From assembly GCA_902834555.1 (NCBI GenBank), contig CADFJN010000007.1:1-64000 (forward strand): a DNA stretch of 64,000 nt, given 5' to 3'. Each line of letters begins with the position of its first letter. The first letter of the stretch is position 1. Positions 23,670 through 31,974 of this stretch are shown here, in pieces. The position numbers were made by a program, and so were the translations under genes. Origin of the DNA: Atopobiaceae bacterium (GTDB taxonomy: Bacteria; Actinomycetota; Coriobacteriia; Coriobacteriales; Atopobiaceae). The notes below the pieces were generated by a model. It was not told the origin of the DNA, did no database searches, and saw only the letters and a program-made list of their open reading frames with translations.

Positions 23670-24865
23670 GTTTGTTTGAGCGTCCTGGAGCACGCTCCCC
23701 GCGCCCACACGTTCTTCGCGTTGCGGTATTGGGGTGCTCTGGCTCCATCGGGATGCAGACGCTTGACGTATGTCGTCAGCATGCCGATCGCTTGAAGGTG
23801 GTTGCTCTCTCTGTCAACGCTTCCTGCGAGCGTCTGGTTGAGGCCGCGCGAGAGTTTGACGCAACCCATCTTGCCGTTGCCGATGTCTCCCATAAGGATG
23901 ACGTTGCCCTTGAGGGTGTCCCGTCTGGGTGCGAGATTGGCTTTGGCCCCGATGCCGTCATGGCGCTCGCGGAGCTTCCCGACGTCGACTGCGTGGTAAA
24001 CGCCGTAGTGGGCGAGGCCGGCATGGCTGCAGGCTATGCAGCGCTCAAGGCTGACAAGATTCTTGCCTACGCAAACAAAGAGTCGATCGTTGTGGCCGGC
24101 GACCTTCTCATGCCGCTTGCCAAGCCCGGCAAGCTCATTCCCGTAGACTCTGAGCACAGCGCCATCTACCAGTGCCTTGTTGGCGAGAGGGACCAGGACC
24201 TCAATCGCATCTGGCTTACCTGCTCGGGCGGTCCCTTCTACGGAATGACCAGAGGCCAGCTTTCTCGCGTGACTCCAGGAGACGCGCTTGCGCATCCAAC
24301 CTGGACCATGGGCCCCAAGATCACCATCGACTGCGCGACGCTTACCAATAAGGGGCTTGAGGTCATCGAGGCCCACCACCTCTTTGACGTTGAGATTGAC
24401 GACATTCATGTGCTCGTGCAACGCCAAAGCCGCATCCATTCGATGGTCGAGTTCGCAGACGGCTCTGTGAAGGCTCAGCTTGGGCCTTCTGACATGCGCA
24501 TCCCCATCCAATACGCGCTCAGCTATCCCGAGCGCTGGTCTGCCCCAACGGTTCCCGTGGACTGGTGCCACGAGGCTCCCGTTACCTTTGGCGAGGCAGA
24601 CGAAAAAACCTTTGGGTGCCTCGCACTCATCAAGGAGGCCGGCCGTATTGCCGGAACCATGCCGTGTGCCGCAAACGCCGCCAACGAGGTTGCCAACGCG
24701 GCGTTTCGTGCAGGTGAGTGCGGCTTCCTGGACATCGAGCGCACCATATCTTCTGTCATGAATGCAACGAAGGCCGTGGCTGTCGACAACTTGGCGCAGC
24801 TGTCCGAGGTAGATGCCAGGTCGCGCCAGGTCGCGCGCTCCTTCATCAGGGAAGTCCGCGCATGA
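23666..24865 (+). CDS. dxr: 1-deoxy-D-xylulose-5-phosphate reductoisomerase
   Basis: Second step of the MEP isoprenoid pathway: NADPH-dependent conversion of DXP to MEP. 399 residues. NADPH loop V-L-G-C-S-G-S-I-G-M-Q-T-L, metal/substrate motifs N-K-E-S-I-V, P-V-D-S-E-H-S-A and L-T-N-K-G-L-E are all visible. ATG 23666 overlaps the cdsA stop (ATGA). ispG is two genes on and ispH lies at 43190, so three MEP-pathway steps are in the window. Confidence 0.96.
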   Translation: MSLFERPGARSPRPHVLRVAVLGCSGSIGMQTLDVCRQHADRLKVVALSVNASCERLVEAAREFDATHLAVADVSHKDDVALEGVPSGCEIGFGPDAVMALAELPDVDCVVNAVVGEAGMAAGYAALKADKILAYANKESIVVAGDLLMPLAKPGKLIPVDSEHSAIYQCLVGERDQDLNRIWLTCSGGPFYGMTRGQLSRVTPGDALAHPTWTMGPKITIDCATLTNKGLEVIEAHHLFDVEIDDIHVLVQRQSRIHSMVEFADGSVKAQLGPSDMRIPIQYALSYPERWSAPTVPVDWCHEAPVTFGEADEKTFGCLALIKEAGRIAGTMPCAANAANEVANAAFRAGECGFLDIERTISSVMNATKAVAVDNLAQLSEVDARSRQVARSFIREVRA

Positions 24866-26241
24866 CGGGGGTCGTCTCTGCGATCTTCTGGGGCGTGGTC
24901 GTCCTCTCCCTTCTCGTCTTTGTGCACGAGGGTGGCCACTACCTTGCTGCCCGGGTGTGCGGCGTACGCGTGACCGAGTTCTTCCTTGGCATGCCCTGCC
25001 GTCTCAAGCTCTCGCACAAGAGCAAGGACCATGGAACCGAGATCGGCGTTACCCCAATCCTGCTTGGCGGCTATACGCGCATCTGCGGCATGGAGAACTC
25101 CACCGACGAGCTGCTCGGTGCCGCTCTGATGGCCGTGCAGCGTGCCGGCAGGATTGCCGTGAGCGACCTTGCGTCTCAGCTGGGCTGCGACGTTGACAGG
25201 GCGTATGGACTTCTCGCGACGCTCACCGATTGGGCTGCCGTAAGGCCCTACTACGACCCGGCGCTTGGCGAGCACAAGGGGCAGTCGGACTGGCCTGCTA
25301 GCTTCGAGACGCTCCGGCGCGATGGGAGCCTCCGCACCGAGTATGACCGCGGCCACGACTTTGGCCAGGCAGGCACTACCGACTACGGAGAGCCTCGCGA
25401 CCCCGGCATGAGGGCGGTCGAGTTTCTCGCGCACGAGCGCGGACGCACCTACCTTGGGTGCGGCTTCTGGCGCCGGTGCGCGATGCTCCTTGCTGGTCCC
25501 GCGGTCAACCTGCTTGTGGCGCTTGTCGTTGTCACGGCCTCATTCATGGTCATGGGCGTGCAGGTAGCCTCGGATGAACCCGTCATTGGCAGCGTCACTT
25601 CGGGCTCCTTCGCCGAAGCGGCCGGCCTCGAGGCGGGCGACCGCGTAACGGCGGTGGATGGTGAGTCCGTCTCCACCTACGATGACCTCGTTGCCGCCAT
25701 CAAGCCGTATCTCGAGTCCGGTACCGACTTCACCCTTGACTACGAGCGCGACGGCTCGGCGCACGAGACAACCGTTGACCTGGTGGACGGTCAGGCAGCC
25801 GAGTACCTGGGCATCACCAACCAGGCTTACACGTACTACCCCTCGCTTGGCCAGGCGCTTCGCGGCTCGGTGGCCTACGGTGGGCTGGTGGCGGAGTACG
25901 CCGTGAAGCTTATCGTTCCCTCGCACACCATGGAGGTCCTCGACCAGTCCAGCTCCGTTGTGGGCATCTCGGTCATGGCCTCCGAGGCGGCCTCTGCCGG
26001 CGTTCCCACGCTTGCGTTCTTCGTTGGTGCCATCTCGATGTCCCTCGGCTTCATGAACCTGCTCCCCATACCCCCACTGGACGGCGGCAAGATCCTCATC
26101 GAGATAATCCAGGCCATCTCCAGGCGCCAGGTCTCCGCGCGTGCGCAGACCATCGTGAGCTACGTGGGGCTTGCCTTTTTCCTCTTCGTCTTTGTCGTGG
26201 CCATGAGAAACGACATCGTCACCTTTGTGATTGGCGGCTGA
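24862..26241 (+). CDS. rseP: RseP-type site-2 metalloprotease with insertion
   Basis: 459-residue M50 intramembrane protease. Seen: first membrane segment with H-E-G-G-H (22-26), a later segment A-G-P-A-V-N-L-L (about 211-218), PDZ domain (about 230-320) and the second active-site motif L-L-P-I-P-P-L-D-G-G-K. Between G-G-Y-T-R-I-C-G-M-E-N (ends ~79) and the third membrane segment there are about 115 residues where most RseP proteins have 20-40; residues 85-130 look like a winged-helix fold (I-A-V-S-D-L-A-S-Q-L-G-C). Position after dxr matches Bacillus rasP. ATGA overlap with dxr. Confidence 0.92.
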   Translation: MTGVVSAIFWGVVVLSLLVFVHEGGHYLAARVCGVRVTEFFLGMPCRLKLSHKSKDHGTEIGVTPILLGGYTRICGMENSTDELLGAALMAVQRAGRIAVSDLASQLGCDVDRAYGLLATLTDWAAVRPYYDPALGEHKGQSDWPASFETLRRDGSLRTEYDRGHDFGQAGTTDYGEPRDPGMRAVEFLAHERGRTYLGCGFWRRCAMLLAGPAVNLLVALVVVTASFMVMGVQVASDEPVIGSVTSGSFAEAAGLEAGDRVTAVDGESVSTYDDLVAAIKPYLESGTDFTLDYERDGSAHETTVDLVDGQAAEYLGITNQAYTYYPSLGQALRGSVAYGGLVAEYAVKLIVPSHTMEVLDQSSSVVGISVMASEAASAGVPTLAFFVGAISMSLGFMNLLPIPPLDGGKILIEIIQAISRRQVSARAQTIVSYVGLAFFLFVFVVAMRNDIVTFVIGG

Positions 26242-26242
26242 C

Positions 26243-27337
26243 ATGGATACCAGCACTCAGAAACTTCCTCGCGAGCAAACTAGGCGCGTCATGGTTGGCA
26301 ACGTCGCCGTGGGCGGTGGAGCGCCCGTCTCGGTGCAGTCGATGTGCACCACCAAGACGGCAGACGCTGCGGCAACGCTTGCCCAGATCAAGAGGCTTGC
26401 AGATGCCGGCTGCGAGATCATTCGCGTGGCGGTTCCCAGCGCGGAGTCGCTCGAAGGCTTCGAGCGCATCTGCGCGGAGTCGCCGCTGCCCGTGATCGCA
26501 GACATCCACTTTGACTATCGCCTTGCCCTGGCCGCCGCAGCCCGCGGGGCGGCGGCCCTCCGCGTGAACCCGGGCAACATCGGCTCCTGGGACCGCGTTG
26601 ACGCCGTCATAGACGCATGCGGCGAGGCGGGCATTCCCATCCGTATTGGCGTCAATGCGGGCTCGCTCGACGAGAAGGTCGCCGCCAGGCAGGATCTCAC
26701 GCTTCCTGAGAAGCTCGTTGCCTCTGCCGAGGGGTTTGTCAAGCACTTCCACGACCGTGGCTTTCTCGACGTTGTGCTTTCCGCCAAGGCACACAGCGTG
26801 CCCACCACGCTTGCGACCTACCGCGCGCTCTCGAAGGCGCTGCCCGAGGTGCCGCTTCACGTGGGCGTGACCGAGGCGGGGACGCTTCGCCAGGGCACGG
26901 TCAAGAATTCCGCAGGAGTGGGAATCCTCCTCGAGGAGGGCATCGGCGACACCATGCGCCTCTCGCTCACCGCAGACCCGGTTGAGGAGGCCGGCGTTGC
27001 CTGGGAGCTTCTCTCGGCGCTTGGCATGCGCCGGCGCTCGCCCGAGCTGGTGAGCTGCCCCACGTGCGGACGCTGCCAGGTCGACATGATCCCCATCGCC
27101 GAGGAGGTGGGCAGGCGCCTTGCCAACGTGAAGGCCCCCATTAGCGTGGCCGTCATGGGTTGCGTGGTGAACGGCCCCGGCGAGGCATCTGACGCCGACC
27201 TTGGCGTGGCGTGCGGCCGCGGCCAGGCCATGCTCTTCGAAGGTGGCAAGCCCCTGCGCAAGGTTCCCGCCGACAAGATCGTTGACGAACTGATGGCCGA
27301 AATCGAGCGGCGCTTCCCCGGTGCCCTCGAAGACTAA
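26243..27337 (+). CDS. ispG: HMBPP synthase (flavodoxin/ferredoxin-dependent)
   Basis: [4Fe-4S] enzyme converting MEcPP to HMBPP, the penultimate MEP-pathway step. 364 residues: TIM barrel beginning V-M-V-G-N-V-A-V-G-G with V-S-V-Q-S-M-C-T-T-K, then the cluster domain with Cys272, Cys275 (C-P-T-C-G-R-C), Cys307 and Glu314 (G-C-V-V-N-G-P-G-E). ATG 26243 sits one nt after the rseP stop. Confidence 0.96.
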   Translation: MDTSTQKLPREQTRRVMVGNVAVGGGAPVSVQSMCTTKTADAAATLAQIKRLADAGCEIIRVAVPSAESLEGFERICAESPLPVIADIHFDYRLALAAAARGAAALRVNPGNIGSWDRVDAVIDACGEAGIPIRIGVNAGSLDEKVAARQDLTLPEKLVASAEGFVKHFHDRGFLDVVLSAKAHSVPTTLATYRALSKALPEVPLHVGVTEAGTLRQGTVKNSAGVGILLEEGIGDTMRLSLTADPVEEAGVAWELLSALGMRRRSPELVSCPTCGRCQVDMIPIAEEVGRRLANVKAPISVAVMGCVVNGPGEASDADLGVACGRGQAMLFEGGKPLRKVPADKIVDELMAEIERRFPGALED

Positions 27338-27412
27338 ACGGCCGTAGAATTGCATAGCGTCGGTTTCGGCGCATGACGCCCGGCCGCGGTGCCGGGGGAG
27401 AGGACTTTCACC

Positions 27413-29128
27413 GTGAGAACGTATGCAAGGATGACCGGGCTCTATGCGCCTACGCTCAAGGAGGACCCCGCGGAGGCTGAGCTCGCAAGCCATAGGCTCT
27501 TGCTCCGCGCGGGCATGATTCGCAAGTCTGCCTCTGGCCTCTACAGCTACCTGCCGCTCGCATGGCGCTCGCTCATGAAGATCGAGGCCGTCATTCACGA
27601 TGAGATGGAGGGAATCGGCGCGCAGGAGATGCTCGTGCCCATCCTCACTGACGGCGAGCTCTGGCGCCAGTCCGGCCGATGGAACGCCTACGGCCCGGAG
27701 CTCATGCGCCTCAAGGATCGCCACGAGCGCGAGTTTGCCCTTGGCCCCACGCACGAGGAGTCCTTTACCGACCTTGTGCGCAACGAGCTGCGCTCCTACA
27801 AGCAGCTTCCCGTGACGCTCTACCAGATCCAGGACAAGTTCCGCGACGAGCTGCGGCCCCGCTTTGGCCTTATGCGCGGCCGCGAGTTCATCATGAAGGA
27901 CGGCTACTCCTTCGACGCTGATGTCGATGGCATGCAGAAGTCCTATAACGACGAGAAGGGCGCCTACGCGCGCATCTGCGAGCGCGTGGGCCTGCGTGCG
28001 CTTCCCGTGGTCGCGGACTCCGGGCAGATTGGCGGCGACACCTCCGTCGAGTTCATGGCGCTTGCCGACGCCGGCGAGGCCGAGATCGTCTACTGCGACG
28101 ACTGCGGCTTTGCGGCAGATACCGAGGCCGCCACGGCCCCCATCAACCTCGTCGAGGGCGAGGAGGGAGACCTCCAGAAGCTCGAGACACCTGGTTGCGG
28201 GACTATCGCCGACCTTGCGGCCTTCCTCAAGGTGCCTGAGGCCGCAACGAGGAAGGCGCTCGCGCTTGTCGACGGCGACGGCAAGCCCTGGGTGTGCTTT
28301 GTCCCCGGCGACCACGAGATGAACGACGTCAAGGCCGAGCACGCCTTTGGCGCCTACCACATGATGAGCGACGAGGAGCTTGCGCAGTACGGTCTCGTCA
28401 AGGGCTTCATCGGACCCATCGACCTTCCCGAGGGCGTGGGCTCCTGTGCCGATGAGTCGCTGCGTGACTCCGCGTGGTGGGCAATCGGCGCCAACGATGC
28501 TGGCTGCCACTACGTGCACGCGAAGCAAGGCCGCGACTTCACGATTGGCCGCTGGGTGGACGTCATCACCGCGAAGGCTGGCGACCGCTGCCCCAAGTGC
28601 GGCGCGCCACTCAAGGCCGCCCGAGGCATCGAGGTGGGCCAGGTCTTCCAGCTGGGCACCAAGTACTCCGAGACCATGGGCGCGACCTTCGCGGACCCCG
28701 ATGGCGTCGAGAAGCCCTTCCAGATGGGATGCTATGGCATTGGCGTCTCTCGCATGCTTGCCGCCGTGGTCGAGCAGCACCACGACGAGCACGGAATCTC
28801 GTTCCCCGTGGCGGTTGCCCCGTACGAGGTCGAGGTCGTTCCTCTCGACGTGAACGACGACGTGGTGTGGCCAGTTGCCAACCGTGTGGCCGAGGAGCTT
28901 CTCGCGGCAGGCGTCGAGGTCATCGTGGACGACCGCAAGGAGCGTCCGGGCGTCAAGTTTGCCGACGCTGACCTCATGGGCTTCCCGTACCAGGTGGTTT
29001 GCGGCAAGAAGGCAATCAAGAACGGCAACGTTGAGCTCAAGGTACGCGCGACCGGCGAGCGCGCCGAGGTTGCCATCGACAAGGTGGCCTCGCTCCTCTC
29101 GGCACGCATCGTTTCCGAGCGCGCGTGA
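27413..29128 (+). CDS. proS: Prolyl-tRNA synthetase (bacterial type)
   Basis: 571-residue class II synthetase with the editing INS domain between motifs 2 and 3 (Y-x-K-x-Q-C-loop region replaced by the bacterial long insertion, about 220-390). Motif 2-like F-R-D-E-L-R-P-R-F-G-L-M-R-G-R-E-F-I-M-K-D and motif 3 G-C-Y-G-I-G-V-S-R are clear. GTG 27413 gives the conserved start (R-x-S/A-x-L-Y-x-P-T-L-K-E-x-P); GGGGGAGAGG is 10 nt upstream, slightly long. Follows ispG as proS follows the isoprenoid genes in Bacillus. Confidence 0.95.
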   Translation: MRTYARMTGLYAPTLKEDPAEAELASHRLLLRAGMIRKSASGLYSYLPLAWRSLMKIEAVIHDEMEGIGAQEMLVPILTDGELWRQSGRWNAYGPELMRLKDRHEREFALGPTHEESFTDLVRNELRSYKQLPVTLYQIQDKFRDELRPRFGLMRGREFIMKDGYSFDADVDGMQKSYNDEKGAYARICERVGLRALPVVADSGQIGGDTSVEFMALADAGEAEIVYCDDCGFAADTEAATAPINLVEGEEGDLQKLETPGCGTIADLAAFLKVPEAATRKALALVDGDGKPWVCFVPGDHEMNDVKAEHAFGAYHMMSDEELAQYGLVKGFIGPIDLPEGVGSCADESLRDSAWWAIGANDAGCHYVHAKQGRDFTIGRWVDVITAKAGDRCPKCGAPLKAARGIEVGQVFQLGTKYSETMGATFADPDGVEKPFQMGCYGIGVSRMLAAVVEQHHDEHGISFPVAVAPYEVEVVPLDVNDDVVWPVANRVAEELLAAGVEVIVDDRKERPGVKFADADLMGFPYQVVCGKKAIKNGNVELKVRATGERAEVAIDKVASLLSARIVSERA

Positions 29129-29135
29129 GACAAAG

Positions 29136-29162
29136 GAGACAAAGGGACAGTCCCTTTGTCTC
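29136..29162. repeat. 27-bp near-continuous palindrome
   Basis: GAGACAAAGGGAC (29136-29148) and GTCCCTTTGTCTC (29150-29162) are perfect complements with a 1-nt centre, immediately after the proS stop; a direct copy of GAGACAAAGG precedes it. It ends in TCATT rather than a T run, so it may be a REP-like element doubling as terminator. Confidence 0.7.
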
Positions 29163-29223
29163 ATTCACTGGGTGGAGGTGGGCCGCGGGACTTCCGCGGC
29201 CCTCTTTGTATAGGAGGAATTCC

Positions 29224-30255
29224 ATGGGACGCATGAGCTATGCGGAGCTGGCAGAGGCCGCTCGAGGACAGATGGGCAACTGCAAGGCGTGTCCCGTTTG
29301 TGACGGGAGGGCCTGCCGCAACTGCATTCCCGGCCCGGGCGCAAAGGGCACAGGGATGGTGGCTATCCGCAACTACGAGGCCTGGCAGTCTGTGATGCTT
29401 CAGATGGACACCATCCACGAGCCGTATGTCCCGGACACTTCCGTGACACTCTTTGGGCGCAAGCTCTCGTTGCCCGTGATGGTTGGCCCGCTGGGTGACG
29501 TGAACCGCCACTATGGCCCCAAGTACGACATGGAGACCTACAACGACGTGATGCTCCGTGCAGCTGCAGGGGCAGGGTCGCTGGGGTGGACGGGTGACGG
29601 CCTTGCCGCCTCTCTCCACGAGGGGGCCTGTCGCGCAATATCAGGCTTGGATGGCTGCGGCATCTGCACAATCAAGCCCTGGTCAAAGGACGTGGTGCGA
29701 GACAAGCTGAGAATCGCTCTGGCGGCGCATCCGGTTGCCGTGGCCATGGACATCGATGGCGCCGGGCTTCCCTTCCTCAAGGGGCAGCAGCCGCCCGCGG
29801 GCGCCAAGGGCGTCTCGCAGCTTCGCGAGATCGCCAAGGCATGCCATGCGGCCGACACGCCCTTTGTCCTCAAGGGCATCATGACCGAGCGGGGCGCCGA
29901 GAAGGCCCTCAAGGCCGGCGCCGACGGCATTGTCGTCTCCAACCACGGGGGACGCGTGCAGGATGGCGTGGAGGCCACGGCGACGGTGCTCCCGGAGATT
30001 GCCCGGGCCGTTGGCGATGACCTTGTCGTTCTGGTTGACGGAGGCATCAGGAGCGGCGTCGACGTCTTCCGCGCGCTTGCACTTGGCGCGAACGCGGTCC
30101 TTATGTGCCGTCCGTTTGTGGTTGCGATGTACGGTGGGGGAGAGCAGGGTGTGAGGGACTTTCTCGCACAGCTCCAGGGCGAGCTTTCGGACACCATGGA
30201 AATGTGTGGCGCAGAGACCGCCTTGGACATCACCGATGACCTTGTGAGCTGGTAG
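29224..30255 (+). CDS. FMN-dependent 2-hydroxyacid dehydrogenase/oxidase homologue
   Basis: 343 residues of the glycolate oxidase/lactate dehydrogenase FMN family (TIM barrel). Seen: V-S-N-H-G-G-R with the catalytic His, L-V-D-G-G-I-R-S-G-V-D-V for FMN phosphate, and F-V-L-K-G. The N-terminus has a Cys cluster, Cys20, 23, 26, 31, 34 (C-K-A-C-P-V-C-D-G-R), unlike aerobic members and suggestive of metal or Fe-S binding. ATG 29224 follows AGGAGG. In a strict anaerobe it is more likely a dehydrogenase than an oxidase; substrate unknown. Single-gene unit after proS. Confidence 0.8.
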   Translation: MGRMSYAELAEAARGQMGNCKACPVCDGRACRNCIPGPGAKGTGMVAIRNYEAWQSVMLQMDTIHEPYVPDTSVTLFGRKLSLPVMVGPLGDVNRHYGPKYDMETYNDVMLRAAAGAGSLGWTGDGLAASLHEGACRAISGLDGCGICTIKPWSKDVVRDKLRIALAAHPVAVAMDIDGAGLPFLKGQQPPAGAKGVSQLREIAKACHAADTPFVLKGIMTERGAEKALKAGADGIVVSNHGGRVQDGVEATATVLPEIARAVGDDLVVLVDGGIRSGVDVFRALALGANAVLMCRPFVVAMYGGGEQGVRDFLAQLQGELSDTMEMCGAETALDITDDLVSW

Positions 30256-30313
30256 GCATCGGGAGGCCCGACGCGCTACGACGTCCCTGCGTCGGTGCTT
30301 CTCGGGGTCTCTT

Positions 30314-30362
30314 CTTATTTCAATACCGGTGACCTGCGCAAATGCGGCTTGTGTTTGAATTA
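30314..30362. repeat. Palindromic repeat, copy 1 (degenerate arms)
   Basis: Core ACCTGCGCAAATGC at 30332-30345, identical in its first 12 bases to copy 4. Arms only partly complementary (TTTCAA / TTGAAT). Confidence 0.55.
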
Positions 30363-30435
30363 TTGCACGTAATTTCTTGATGTAATGCTTCCCAACCGGG
30401 GAAACGCTCTATTGACGAGAAATTTCGTGCAATAA
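30360..30435. repeat. Palindromic repeat, copy 2 (18-bp arms)
   Basis: TTATTGCACGTAATTTCT (30360-30377) and AGAAATTTCGTGCAATAA (30418-30435) are complementary with one mismatch; core ACCGGGGAAACGC at 30395-30407. Arm sequence differs completely from copies 3-6. Confidence 0.75.
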
Positions 30436-30497
30436 CGAGAAGTGGCGGGTAATGCCACCGGCTGGCGTGGCTGCCAGCCGCGCCAGCCACGGAGTTC

Positions 30498-30565
30498 AGC
30501 TCCTTTTCTTAGAACCGAAAACCGCGACCTGCGGAAACGCGAGGTGAGTTTAAGAAAAAGGAGCT
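30498..30565. repeat. Palindromic repeat, copy 3
   Basis: AGCTCCTTTTCTTA (30498-30511) pairs with TAAGAAAAAGGAGCT (30551-30565); core ACCTGCGGAAACGC at 30527-30540. Lies downstream of the minus-strand hydrolase gene. Confidence 0.8.
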
Positions 30566-30659
30566 ATATTCCGCGAGAGCGGGGACCTCCGTGGCACCTT
30601 TGGTAGAGGGGTGCGTGAGACCTCCGGGAGAAAGGACCTCCGGGGGGGTTGTTGGTACC

Positions 30660-30691
30660 GAAAAAGGCCTCGCGGGGATTCCTGCGAGGCC
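30660..30691 (-). terminator. Terminator of the minus-strand hydrolase
   Basis: Read on the minus strand, GGCCTCGC (complement of 30684-30691) pairs with GCGAGGCC (30666-30673) and is followed by a U run (complement of GAAAAA, 30660-30665). It sits 7 nt after the hydrolase stop. Confidence 0.88.
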
Positions 30692-30698
30692 TTGGGCG

Positions 30699-31535
30699 TT
30701 ACTTTCCGGTTGTGAGGAAGGTTTCCAGCCGCTGGTTGAAGCGGTCCGGATACTGGATGGCCATCAGGTGGCCGCCCATCACATACGTGGGGGTCTTGGG
30801 GCAGAGGCTGTGCCAGTACGGCTCCGCGACGTCTGCCCAGTGCTCGGCAATGAACATGAGCGTGGGAATCTTTTCGGACGCCTCCTGCGCGATGGCTCGG
30901 TAGTCGGAGAGAATCGCGTCGCCAAAGAGCTCGTGAGTGACCCAGAAGGGCGTTTGGTTGGACATGTCGATGAACCACTCGTACTGCTCGTCCGTGAGCG
31001 GCCCCTGCCACATGACCTCGCGTAGGTAGCTGTCCCAGAAGCCCGCTGCGGTCTCCGGATGGTTCAGCGTGCGCGTCATGATCTCCGAAAGCTCGGCCGG
31101 CGTTCCCTCCGTCCAGGCCTTGGGGTCCTCGTTGTGAGGCAGCGGGGACATGTCAACCGTCACACAACCGGAGACGGACTCAACCCCCGCCTGCTCAAGG
31201 TAGCTCCACGCCTCTAGGTTTCCGCAGCTCCAGCCAACGAGCGTTGGCTTCTCGATGCCCTCGTGCTCAACCAGGTGGATGAGGTCACGACCGTGGGTCT
31301 GGTAATCATTGCCAAACGGGCACTTAGTCGAGAGACCCTGGCCGCGGGGGTCGACGAGAATAACGCGGTGGGTCTTGGAGAAGTGCTCCAGCTGGTGCTT
31401 GAAGACCTTGCCCGAGAAGGTGAGGCCAGGGATGAAGATGAGGGCTGGCGCGTCCTTCTCGCCTGCATCCCAGAAGTGGATTTGGACATCCGGCTCGACT
31501 GTCACATAGCGTGACTCCGTACGCCCTGCGCTCAT
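30699..31535 (-). CDS. Alpha/beta-fold hydrolase
   Basis: 278-residue serine hydrolase. Nucleophile elbow G-W-S-C-G, oxyanion region F-I-P-G-L-T-F-S-G, the V-D-P-R-G-Q-G-L-S-T strand and a C-terminal G-G-H-L with the likely catalytic His. Start on the minus strand at 31535 with AAGGAG 4 nt upstream. It has no signal peptide. It is the only minus-strand gene in the first 62 kb and is flanked on both sides by palindromic repeats (copies 1-3 and 4), which suggests it arrived as a cassette. Substrate cannot be inferred. Confidence 0.85.
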   Translation of the reverse strand: MSAGRTESRYVTVEPDVQIHFWDAGEKDAPALIFIPGLTFSGKVFKHQLEHFSKTHRVILVDPRGQGLSTKCPFGNDYQTHGRDLIHLVEHEGIEKPTLVGWSCGNLEAWSYLEQAGVESVSGCVTVDMSPLPHNEDPKAWTEGTPAELSEIMTRTLNHPETAAGFWDSYLREVMWQGPLTDEQYEWFIDMSNQTPFWVTHELFGDAILSDYRAIAQEASEKIPTLMFIAEHWADVAEPYWHSLCPKTPTYVMGGHLMAIQYPDRFNQRLETFLTTGK

Positions 31536-31595
31536 GGTTCTCCTTTCGATTGCCTTTTGGCTCCATCCTAGCAGTCGAAGGAGTCTGCGGTGTTT

Positions 31596-31666
31596 AGCTC
31601 CTTTTTCTTATTACCGTTATTGGTTACCTGCGCAAATGTGGCAGGTGATTAAGAAAAAAAAGAGCT
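31596..31666. repeat. Palindromic repeat, copy 4
   Basis: AGCTCCTTTTTCTTA (31596-31610) pairs with TAAGAAAAAAAAGAGCT (31650-31666); core ACCTGCGCAAATGT at 31626-31639, with inner ACCTG/CAGGT. Right flank TATTCTCTGCGAGAGGGG resembles the right flank of copy 3. Upstream of the hydrolase gene. Confidence 0.8.
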
Positions 31667-31788
31667 ATTCTCTGCGAGAGGGGCCAGGAACCCTTTCAGA
31701 GAGGGGCGGCTGGCCACGCGGACACTGCCCTGCATGGCGTCGAGCCTTTTCTACATCGGCTCGGAAAAGCGTCGGACAAGCGTCGGTT

Positions 31789-31807
31789 CCAACTTTTTCA
31801 AAAAAGT
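31789..31807. other. AACTTTTT/AAAAAGTT inverted repeat
   Basis: AACTTTTT and AAAAAAGTT face each other with almost no loop just upstream of the tRNA-Ala promoter. The rest of 31536-31856, besides repeat copy 4, shows no gene. Confidence 0.45.
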
Positions 31808-31809
31808 TG

Positions 31810-31837
31810 TTGACCGAGAATTCTCGTCTGGTATAGT
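31810..31837 (+). promoter_or_regulatory. Promoter for tRNA-Ala
   Basis: TTGACC (31810-31815), 16-bp spacer containing the palindrome GAGAATTCTC, TATAGT (31832-31837), ending 19 nt before the tRNA. Confidence 0.65.
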
Positions 31838-31856
31838 AATTCCCGCACCAACCCAC

Positions 31857-31932
31857 GGGGAATTAGCTCAGTTGGGAGAGCGCGTGACTGGCAGTCACGA
31901 GGTCAGGGGTTCGAACCCCCTATTCTCCACCA
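31857..31932 (+). tRNA. tRNA-Ala (GGC)
   Basis: Complete cloverleaf with encoded CCA: acceptor GGGGAAT/ATTCTCC, anticodon stem CGTGA/TCACG with loop CTGGCAG (anticodon GGC, reads GCC), T arm GGTTCGAACC. The G3:U70 pair, the alanine identity element, is present. Confidence 0.96.
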
Positions 31933-31940
31933 TACATTCA

Positions 31941-31970
31941 GGGCGGCGGCATTTGCCGTCGCCCTTTTTC
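31941..31970 (+). terminator. Terminator between the two tRNAs
   Basis: GGGCGGCGGC pairs with GCCGTCGCCC (10 bp, one G-U) around ATTT, followed by TTTTTC. The next tRNA starts only 5 nt later with no visible promoter of its own, so read-through or a promoter inside this region must serve it. Confidence 0.85.
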
Positions 31971-31974
31971 GTAC

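Larger units (their letters stand above)
30256..30698. other. Gene-free region dense in palindromes
   Basis: No coding frame of merit in 443 bp. It holds three members of the palindromic repeat family (30314-30362, 30360-30435, 30498-30565), a nested hairpin GGCTGGCG...CGCCAGCC (30461-30487), three copies of ACCTCCG[GT]G (about 30585-30645) and the minus-strand terminator of the hydrolase. Confidence 0.75.

Noticed and set aside
30585..30645. Three ACCTCCG[GT]G direct copies as an anti-Shine-Dalgarno sponge RNA
   Set aside because: Short, GC-rich and not in a recognisable transcript; no support beyond the repeats themselves.
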